This document shows positions 1 through 5,040 of a DNA stretch of 5,040 nucleotides, one piece after another; the first letter of the stretch is position 1, and each line of letters starts with the position of its first letter. The translations under genes were made by a program, and so were the position numbers. Source of the stretch: Gammaproteobacteria bacterium (GTDB taxonomy: Bacteria; Pseudomonadota; Gammaproteobacteria; Pseudomonadales; M0112); the NCBI GenBank assembly GCA_006227085.1, contig SBFY01000207.1, positions 1-5,040 on the forward strand, read 5' to 3'. The notes under the pieces were generated by a model. It did not search any database. It had not been told where the DNA came from and saw only the letters and a list, made by a program, of their open reading frames with translations.

Positions 1-1131
1 GTCGCTGGCCATGACCCAAATACCGTGCTGCTGCTTGGCACGGTACATGGCCTGGTCTGCGCAACGCAATAAATCACCGGCATTGCCGGCATCATCCGGA
101 TACACGGCGATGCCGATACTGCCCGTCACATGCGGCTTGCCGGGTAGTGACCCCACTGGTTCGCTCACGCAAGCCAGCACGCTGGCAGCAATTTTCGGCA
201 GCACACCCTTGTCATTGACCTGTTCAAAAATGATGGCGAATTCATCGCCACCCAGGCGGGCGACCGCATCGGAGCGACGCACCCGTGACTGCAAGCGATC
301 GGCAATCGCTTTCAACACCACATCACCTGCTTCGTGACCCAGGGTGTCATTGACCGGCTTGAACCCATCGAGGTCCATATACATCAACCCGACTTTATCC
401 CCGGCACGCTCTGCCCGCGACAACGCCCTCTCCAGTTCATCGTCAAAACGCGCGCGGTTATACAGGCCGGTCAGGGCATCGTGATGCGCCTGGTGCGCAA
501 AGCCTTCCTTTTCCCGCTCCAGCTGCTCACTCAGGTGGTGATTGATGCGCTCGTAGACGACCATCACCGCCGCGCAATTGAACACCGCCAAAATCCAGTT
601 GAAGGCGATGTTGTAGCCATCGGAAGCCATATCACCCAGATAAGGGAAATCAAAATCATTCAGCATCAGGTAGAAGAACACGGCTTGCACCAGCAAGGTG
701 GCTGCAGTCCAGAACAACCCACCCACCAGCCCTGTCAGGCAGTAGGCCATCACGACCAGCACCAGCACCATCGGGCGTGCCGGCGAAACAGCAGGGCCGC
801 CCGAGTAAAACACCGACACCAGCAATACCACCGTGGAGGCAAACAGCAGTGCATGGCTGCAAAAATTGAGGGCACCCAGACTATAGATGGCCACCAACAG
901 GAGGGCATACATCACCAGCAACGGGGCAATGAACTGGACAGCGGCAATCCGGCTGGCATCACCCAATGGCGCCAGCAGCACCATATACAGCATGAACGCG
1001 AGCAATACCCCACCCAGGACCAGCAAGGTGCCCACCAGCAAGCGTGCGCGATACAACAGGTTGATGTTGGCGGCGTAATGCCGCGCGACGAACCAATCCA
1101 GCACGGCGATGAAGAAATGTTCGATCCTCAC
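1..1131 (-). CDS. Membrane-anchored GGDEF diguanylate cyclase (C-terminus cut by window edge)
   Basis: The product likely makes cyclic di-GMP from two GTP molecules at the inner membrane. The visible 377 codons begin with a short cytoplasmic stretch. Six hydrophobic segments follow at about residues 31-54, 64-84, 93-111, 119-136, 138-157 and 178-193, forming a membrane sensor module I cannot assign to a named family. A charged linker leads into a GGDEF domain starting at DALTGLYNR (218-226). The catalytic features are intact: metal-binding D253, N261 and D270, and GGDEF at 294-298. An RRSD inhibitory I-site at 285-288 has the normal spacing, so product feedback inhibition is expected. The late motifs SIGIAVYP and AMYRAK are present, so probably little of the domain is missing; whether an EAL domain follows cannot be seen. 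The start is a GTG at 1131, because no in-frame ATG occurs before residue 46 and a start there would lose the first helix. Its ribosome binding site is weak (GGGG about 10 nt upstream). It is divergent from the tandem MarR gene. Confidence 0.9.
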   Translation of the reverse strand, partial: MRIEHFFIAVLDWFVARHYAANINLLYRARLLVGTLLVLGGVLLAFMLYMVLLAPLGDASRIAAVQFIAPLLVMYALLLVAIYSLGALNFCSHALLFASTVVLLVSVFYSGGPAVSPARPMVLVLVVMAYCLTGLVGGLFWTAATLLVQAVFFYLMLNDFDFPYLGDMASDGYNIAFNWILAVFNCAAVMVVYERINHHLSEQLEREKEGFAHQAHHDALTGLYNRARFDDELERALSRAERAGDKVGLMYMDLDGFKPVNDTLGHEAGDVVLKAIADRLQSRVRRSDAVARLGGDEFAIIFEQVNDKGVLPKIAASVLACVSEPVGSLPGKPHVTGSIGIAVYPDDAGNAGDLLRCADQAMYRAKQQHGIWVMASD

Positions 1132-1170
1132 TCCGGCAACACCCCAAAGCCACCCCCAATGACAGGCGGC

Positions 1171-1176
1171 ATTATA
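1171..1176 (-). promoter_or_regulatory. Candidate -10 box of the diguanylate cyclase gene
   Basis: The minus strand reads an exact TATAAT here, 39 nt before the GTG start, which predicts a 5' leader of about 33 nt. No acceptable -35 hexamer lies 16-18 nt upstream: 1199-1194 reads GCGCTC, and the nearest TTGCTT (1193-1188) is only 11 nt away. A promoter with a perfect -10 and poor -35 may depend on an activator. The CTTTAC...GTAAAG palindrome begins at the -35 position, which makes it a possible activator or repressor site. Confidence 0.5.
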
Positions 1177-1198
1177 CCCAGTGCAATAAGCAAGAGCG

Positions 1199-1224
1199 CT
1201 TTACCAGTATAAAAAATAGTAAAG
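1199..1224. promoter_or_regulatory. Candidate operator palindrome between the divergent cyclase and tandem MarR genes
   Basis: A 26-bp imperfect palindrome has perfect 6-bp arms, CTTTAC (1199-1204) and GTAAAG (1219-1224), with further symmetric matches inside an AT-rich centre. MarR proteins commonly bind palindromes of about this size in their own divergent promoter regions, so autoregulation is a natural inference. The left part (1198-1216) matches 16 of 19 positions of one arm of the larger palindrome at 4998-5039. A second copy of TTTACCA lies at 1251-1257. Confidence 0.45.
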
Positions 1225-1229
1225 ATATA

Positions 1230-1258
1230 TTGCCTAACTGGTCAATCGAATTTACCAT
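1230..1258 (+). promoter_or_regulatory. Possible promoter of the tandem MarR gene
   Basis: TTGCCT (1230-1235) and TACCAT (1253-1258) are each 4/6 matches to sigma-70 -35 and -10 hexamers, with an ideal 17-nt spacer. Transcription would begin near 1265, giving a leader of about 43 nt before ATG 1308. The candidate operator at 1199-1224 lies just upstream of the -35, and the TTTACCA half-site at 1251-1257 overlaps the -10. The match is weak, and other AT-rich hexamers nearby could serve instead. Confidence 0.3.
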
Positions 1259-1307
1259 ATGCCGGATTAGACGCCCTTGCCTGACCACTGACGAGCGGAT
1301 GCATCGC

Positions 1308-2465
1308 ATGAACCATGCCCACTGGCCCGACACCTACCAGCACTATTGCCACAACCTTTGCCGGCATCTGGGGGATATCTCCCGCGTCACCGAGCAACAA
1401 CTCATGCAACGCATGGTGCAACAAGGTTATGAAGGCTTGCGCCCGACCTGGGTGCAGGTACTGCCCCACATCAGCCCCGAAGGCACGCGCATCGTCGACA
1501 TTGCCCGTCACCAGGGCATTTCCAAACAAGCCATTGGCCAACTGGTCAGTGAAATTGAATCGCATGGCTACCTGTTACGGCTATCCGATGAGCAAGACCA
1601 GCGTTCCCGCCGCATTGCCCTGTCGCCGCGCGGTATCGCCTTGATCGCCGATGCCGCCAAAATCACCACTTCGGTCGAACAGGATTTCGCCACACGCCTT
1701 GGCAAGCAGGATTTCAAATTACTGAGCCAACTGCTGCGACGCTTGTTCCGGGGATTTGGCCTGGGCTATCCGGCCGCCGAATTGCTGCCCGGGCTCGACA
1801 ATGCCAGCAGCGGCACCTTGTCGGTGCACATGAATGCCCTCACCAACCTGTTCGAACAACGCCTGATGGATGCGGCTATCGCCAAAGGACACAAATCCCT
1901 GAAGCGTTCGTTCGGCATGGTGTTGTTGTTCCTCGGGGAAACCGGTACCCGCATCATTGATATTGCCCGTATCCAGGGTGTGTCCAAGCAGGCCATCAGC
2001 CAGATCGCCCAGGCCATCGAAAACGCCGGCTACCTGAAACGCGAGGAAGATCCCACCGACCGGCGTTCCCGCAGCCTGGTGTTCACCAGCAAAGGCAAAG
2101 CCCTCATCCATGATGCGGTGGTCGCCATGCATGCACTGGAACAGGAAATGGAAGCCATCCTGGGCAAAAAGGATTTGCAGCAATTACGTGACCTGCTGGC
2201 CCGCTTGCACAACCAGCTTGGCATTGCAGGCCCGGATGCCTCCGCCATTCATGTGGATCGTGAAACCCACCTGCTCAACCACTGGCTGGCGGCATTGGCC
2301 AGCTTGCCGCAGGGCGAAGCCTGTTTCCGCAAGACCCGCCAAGGCTGGCAACTCACCGAGGAAACCCTGCAGACACTGCAGGCCTTGCAGATTGACCCGC
2401 ACCAGACGGACACCCAGCAAACCCGTCAATGGCTGCGTGTCATGAGCCGGCATTTGAGTGAGTAA
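1308..2465 (+). CDS. Tandem (fused) double MarR-type winged-helix transcriptional regulator
   Basis: This is a predicted cytoplasmic DNA-binding regulator of 385 residues, whereas ordinary MarR proteins have roughly 140-160 residues and act as homodimers. Two MarR-like units lie in one chain, at about 15-148 and 174-304. The helix-turn-helix and wing segments are at 61-116 and 215-270, exactly 154 residues apart. Aligned by eye they share 31 of 56 residues, including DIAR, SKQAI, GYL and the wing signature D-x-R-S-R (97-101 and 251-255). The nucleotide sequence is also similar there, which points to internal duplication. The chain may form an intramolecular pseudodimer. A tail of about 80 residues (305-385), including GEACFRKTRQGWQLTEETL, matches nothing I recognise. 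ATG 1308 is chosen because GCGGA lies 8 nt upstream. ATG 1299 is also possible, and the TTG at 1230 would add an unlikely N-terminus. The gene diverges from a diguanylate cyclase and converges on a GGDEF-EAL gene. Its ligand is unknown. Confidence 0.88.
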   Translation: MNHAHWPDTYQHYCHNLCRHLGDISRVTEQQLMQRMVQQGYEGLRPTWVQVLPHISPEGTRIVDIARHQGISKQAIGQLVSEIESHGYLLRLSDEQDQRSRRIALSPRGIALIADAAKITTSVEQDFATRLGKQDFKLLSQLLRRLFRGFGLGYPAAELLPGLDNASSGTLSVHMNALTNLFEQRLMDAAIAKGHKSLKRSFGMVLLFLGETGTRIIDIARIQGVSKQAISQIAQAIENAGYLKREEDPTDRRSRSLVFTSKGKALIHDAVVAMHALEQEMEAILGKKDLQQLRDLLARLHNQLGIAGPDASAIHVDRETHLLNHWLAALASLPQGEACFRKTRQGWQLTEETLQTLQALQIDPHQTDTQQTRQWLRVMSRHLSE

Positions 2466-2474
2466 GCACAACCA

Positions 2475-4901
2475 TCAGTGATGCATGGGGACACGGCCAC
2501 TGGCCAGCAAGGCCTCAAAATCATCGATGGGCATCGGCACGCCGAAGTAATAGCCCTGGCACTGCCGGCAATCGACGTCTTCCAGGAAATCCAGTTGTGC
2601 CCGGTGCTCCACTCCTTCTGCCACCACATCCAGGTTGAGCTGGCGGCTCAACGAAATCAAACCGCGGAACAAGGCTCTCGGTCGTTCGCCATTCGGATGG
2701 CTGATCAGGCCCGGTGCTGCTTTCAGGCAATCGATCGGCAAGCGCCCCAGATCGTTCATCGAAAAATAACCGGCACCGAAATCATCCAACGCCAGGCGAA
2801 TGCCCTTGCTACGCAGTGACTGCATCGCCAGCAACAAGCGATCCCCATAATTCAGCAACGCTCCCTCATGCACTTCCAGCATCAGGCAACTGTCAGGGAT
2901 ATGGTGGTCACGCATCTTGTGATGCAAATGTTCTGCCAGCTGGCTGCGCAACAGCTCCCTCGCCGAGACATTAATGCCCAATGCCATGGAATCGCGCCAC
3001 AGCCCTTTGGCACGCCATGAAGCGAGGCACTGGCAGCCCTGCTCCAGCACCCAGTCTCCCACCGCCAGGATGTGCCCTGATGATTCCAGCAATGGCAAGA
3101 AGGTTTTCGGCAGGATCGTGCCTTCCTGCGGATGCTGCCAACGCAACAGCATTTCACCACCTGTCACGCGGCCTTGCAGGTCCACTTGCGGTGTAAACAG
3201 CACATACAGCTGATGGCGTTCGAGCGCAAACGGCAGGTCCTCACGCAGGCGCGCCAAGCGGCGTCCCGCAGCCACCTCTTCATTGCCAAAAAAGGCGACC
3301 GTGTTCTTGCCATCCATCTTGGCGCGATACATGGCACTGTCCGCACGACTGACCAAGGCCTGGCCATCGGCCTGACCCTCCGGATACAGCACCACCCCGA
3401 TGCTGGCCGTCAATTTCAAGGACTCACCAGCCACCACAAATGGCAACGACAGGATCTGGCGCAAGTGTTCTGCAATGCGGGAAGCGGACTGCAAGGCATG
3501 ATCGTGGTGATTACCCAAGTCCGGGGCCAGGATCACAAATTCATCCCCCGCCAGGCGGGCAGCCATGTCACCTTCCCGCACATGTTGCTCCAGTCGGCGC
3601 GCCAACTGGTCGAGCAACTCATCGCCGCACTGGTGACCCAAACGGTCATTCACGGCTTTAAAGCCATCAAGGTCAATAAACAGCAAGGCTCCCATCTGGC
3701 CATTGCGGTGGGAGCGGGCAATTTCCCTTTCCAGGGTTTCCATCAGCAAGCTGCGGTTAGGCAAGTTGGTCAAGGCATCATGGAATGCCATGAAGCGGAT
3801 TCGCTGCTCAGCGATCTTCTGGTCCGTCACATCCATGGAAACCACCAGCACGATGGTTTTATCCGGGTACTGCAACGGTGTCCGGATGGTGTAACAAATA
3901 CGCGTTACACCAAAAGCATCGACGATGGTTTCTTCGGGAATCACCTCTTCGATACCACTATCAATCACACGGCAATCCGCTGCCAGCTGATCCACCAGGG
4001 CATCTTCTGACAGCTGTGGCTGCAGCTCCCGTAATGTCCGCCCTTCGATTTCTTTCACCGTCAGCCCCATCATCAGGGCAAGGCATGGGTTGGCATAAAT
4101 GAAGCGGCCATTACGATCCCGTGCATAGACACTATGCGGAATGGCATCCATGAGCTGGCGCATGCGCCGTTCACTGTCAAACAAGGCATCTGCCATTGCC
4201 TTGCGGGATTCCATCAACTCGTGCATTTCGCGCAACAAGCGGTTACCAACCCTTTCCAGGGCACCCAATTCATCGTGGCGGTGGGCAGGGTGGACAGGCA
4301 ATCGCACGGCATCCAGTTTGGCCGGATCGATCCGGCTGAATGTCTTGACGATCTGCCGCAGATAACCGGTGACCATCGATCGCATTAATGCCAACACCAG
4401 CAACGGCGCCAGTAATCCCGCAAGCATGCAGACCTTGAGGATCATGCCGGCACGCTCGATCATGGGCTCCATCACGCGAGCCTGGTCGACATCCACCTCC
4501 AGCAACAAGGCCTGCCCACCCAGCAATTCAGCGGGTAACTCGGAACGCACCGGCACCGGGAATGGCTCGGGTAACCACCAGGGCAAGCTGGCCGGTTCGG
4601 TCTTCTGGCGGGAAATCAGGACTTGGCCCTGGGGCGTCATGACACTGGCGCGTTGCACCCATGGCCCCATGACCATGCTCTCCACGAGCAAGAGCGCATT
4701 CTGCTGGGCTTCGGCTTCCATCAAGCGGCTGAGTGGCAAGACCGACTGGGCCACAAAGTCATCGATCGTCATCCGGATGTCCGAGACATGACGGCGATAA
4801 TCCATAAAGACCAGTGATGCTGCGATCGACAACGCAAAAACCTGCCCAACCAGCAGGGTGACGAGGGAAAAACGCGTCGACAAGCTACCCGTGTGTCGCA
4901 T
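2475..4901 (-). CDS. Membrane HAMP-PAS-GGDEF-EAL cyclic di-GMP protein with variant active-site motifs
   Basis: The 808-residue protein is a predicted c-di-GMP synthase, phosphodiesterase or receptor. Its order is: transmembrane helix at about 11-33, probable periplasmic sensor at about 34-150, second helix at about 152-174, HAMP-like linker with HDELGALERVGNRL (near 209-222), PAS domain (about 247-361), GGDEF domain from DALTNLPNR (375-383), and EAL domain (about 565-800). The GGDEF motif reads AGDEF (451-455). D410, N418, D427 and the I-site REGD (442-445) are kept. In the EAL domain the signature reads EML (583-585). N644, E676, E679, D706, D707, K727, E762 and Q782 match conserved catalytic positions, but the usual KIDR reads KAAP (727-730), losing an active-site aspartate. 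Cyclase or phosphodiesterase activity is therefore uncertain. ATG 4901 is preferred because TCAGGGA precedes it at good spacing and because the alternative GTG at 4943 lies inside a CRP-type box. The stop is 9 bp from that of the convergent regulator. Confidence 0.92.
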   Translation of the reverse strand: MRHTGSLSTRFSLVTLLVGQVFALSIAASLVFMDYRRHVSDIRMTIDDFVAQSVLPLSRLMEAEAQQNALLLVESMVMGPWVQRASVMTPQGQVLISRQKTEPASLPWWLPEPFPVPVRSELPAELLGGQALLLEVDVDQARVMEPMIERAGMILKVCMLAGLLAPLLVLALMRSMVTGYLRQIVKTFSRIDPAKLDAVRLPVHPAHRHDELGALERVGNRLLREMHELMESRKAMADALFDSERRMRQLMDAIPHSVYARDRNGRFIYANPCLALMMGLTVKEIEGRTLRELQPQLSEDALVDQLAADCRVIDSGIEEVIPEETIVDAFGVTRICYTIRTPLQYPDKTIVLVVSMDVTDQKIAEQRIRFMAFHDALTNLPNRSLLMETLEREIARSHRNGQMGALLFIDLDGFKAVNDRLGHQCGDELLDQLARRLEQHVREGDMAARLAGDEFVILAPDLGNHHDHALQSASRIAEHLRQILSLPFVVAGESLKLTASIGVVLYPEGQADGQALVSRADSAMYRAKMDGKNTVAFFGNEEVAAGRRLARLREDLPFALERHQLYVLFTPQVDLQGRVTGGEMLLRWQHPQEGTILPKTFLPLLESSGHILAVGDWVLEQGCQCLASWRAKGLWRDSMALGINVSARELLRSQLAEHLHHKMRDHHIPDSCLMLEVHEGALLNYGDRLLLAMQSLRSKGIRLALDDFGAGYFSMNDLGRLPIDCLKAAPGLISHPNGERPRALFRGLISLSRQLNLDVVAEGVEHRAQLDFLEDVDCRQCQGYYFGVPMPIDDFEALLASGRVPMHH

Positions 4902-4909
4902 GGGGATCA

Positions 4910-4914
4910 TCCCT
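4910..4914 (-). promoter_or_regulatory. Ribosome binding site that sets the GGDEF-EAL start
   Basis: The minus strand reads AGGGA, followed by 8 nt and then ATG at 4901. None of the three upstream in-frame starts (GTG 4943, ATG 4922, ATG 4910) has a comparable Shine-Dalgarno at workable spacing. The chosen start also places the first transmembrane helix near residue 11, normal for this type of protein. Confidence 0.65.
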
Positions 4915-4928
4915 GACGGCATCAAAAA

Positions 4929-4944
4929 TGTGATGCACCTCACA
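4929..4944. promoter_or_regulatory. CRP/Clp/Vfr-type binding site upstream of the GGDEF-EAL gene
   Basis: The plus strand reads TGTGA-TGCACC-TCACA, both half-sites exact with the canonical 6-bp spacer. The flanks on the TGTGA side extend the match (AAATGTGAT). Proteins of the CRP family, including Vfr and the c-di-GMP-binding Clp, recognise this pattern. The centre lies about 35 bp upstream of ATG 4901, downstream of the weak candidate -10 elements on the minus strand (TACACT 4963-4958, TGTAAT 4954-4949). If either is used, bound protein would block transcription, so repression is more likely than activation. The promoter itself is not certain. Confidence 0.65.
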
Positions 4945-4997
4945 ATCCATTACATCTAGTGTAGCGAATGGGCTGTTTGGCACAGGCCGGCATACAG

Positions 4998-5039
4998 ACT
5001 TTATAAGAATAAAAAATATGTTTTTTATACTTATAAAGT
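4998..5039. repeat. 42-bp AT-rich near-perfect inverted repeat upstream of the GGDEF-EAL gene
   Basis: Two 19-nt arms (4998-5016 and 5021-5039) pair at 18 of 19 positions across a 4-nt centre. The single mismatch is A5008 opposite A5029. The outer ends read ACTTTATAAG and CTTATAAAGT, and the inner part is an A6/T6 tract. It begins 97 bp upstream of ATG 4901. It lacks the GC-rich stem of an intrinsic terminator, so a protein-binding operator is more likely. It could also serve a divergent gene beyond the right edge. One arm resembles the 1198-1216 sequence in the tandem MarR promoter region. Confidence 0.75.
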
Positions 5040-5040
5040 T

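Noticed and set aside
1128..1172. A 14-codon minus-strand leader ORF (MPPVIGGGFGVLPE) whose TGA overlaps the GTG start of the cyclase gene, suggesting translational coupling.
   Set aside because: Its ATG overlaps the exact TATAAT box, so a transcript from that promoter would not contain it, and no ribosome binding site is seen.
334..1212. A 292-codon open frame on the plus strand, rich in His and Gln.
   Set aside because: It is the antisense shadow of the GGDEF gene, whose minus-strand frame carries helices and catalytic motifs; the plus frame shows no fold-like pattern.
1230..1307. Start of the tandem MarR gene at the TTG at 1230.
   Set aside because: It would add 26 Cys/Arg-rich residues unlike a MarR N-terminus and would place the start within the likely promoter; ATG 1308 has a better ribosome binding site.
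2495..2514. GGCCA/TGGCC and GGCC repeats just past the regulator stop as a possible terminator.
   Set aside because: The loops are too short or the stem only 4 bp, no T-run follows, and the sequence is coding on the minus strand.
3132..4010. A long plus-strand open frame opposite the GGDEF-EAL gene.
   Set aside because: It lies antisense to the PAS, GGDEF and EAL coding sequence, which is clearly the real frame.
4902..4943. Extended N-terminus of the GGDEF-EAL protein from GTG 4943, or from ATG 4922 or 4910.
   Set aside because: None of these has a well-spaced ribosome binding site, and the GTG lies inside the CRP-type box; ATG 4901 has AGGGA at 8 nt.
4998..5039. The AT-rich palindrome as an intrinsic bidirectional terminator.
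   Set aside because: The stem is almost entirely A-T, with no GC-rich part before the T tract, so a terminator hairpin is unlikely; an operator fits better.

Overview
This 5-kb window looks like a chromosomal piece from a Gram-negative proteobacterium, most likely beta- or gammaproteobacterial. The reasons are moderately GC-rich coding sequence, AT-rich intergenic DNA, membrane-bound GGDEF and GGDEF-EAL proteins, and a CRP-type operator. I cannot name the genus. No RNA gene, CRISPR array or insertion sequence is visible.

Layout: (1) positions 1-1131, minus strand: a six-helix membrane diguanylate cyclase whose extreme C-terminus lies beyond the left edge. (2) 1132-1307: a divergent intergenic region with an exact TATAAT for the minus-strand gene, a weak -35/-10 pair for the plus-strand gene, and a 26-bp CTTTAC...GTAAAG palindrome between them. 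(3) 1308-2465, plus strand: an unusual regulator with two MarR-type winged-helix units fused in one 385-residue chain, plus an unrecognised C-terminal tail of about 80 residues. (4) 2475-4901, minus strand, convergent with the regulator across a 9-bp gap: a membrane-bound HAMP/PAS/GGDEF/EAL protein with variant active-site motifs (AGDEF, EML, KAAP). (5) 4902-5040: its upstream region, with a strong Shine-Dalgarno, a TGTGA-N6-TCACA box, and a 42-bp AT-rich near-perfect palindrome at the right edge.

Taken together this resembles a small c-di-GMP control locus. A one-chain tandem MarR regulator sits between two c-di-GMP enzymes. An AT-rich motif (CTTTA-N2-AGTATAAAAAA) occurs both in the regulator/cyclase divergent promoter region and in the palindrome upstream of the GGDEF-EAL gene, suggesting a shared operator. 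The CRP-type box suggests the GGDEF-EAL gene also responds to cAMP-CRP, or to a CRP homologue of the c-di-GMP-binding Clp type. The protein domain calls are well supported by motifs. The regulatory links are inference.
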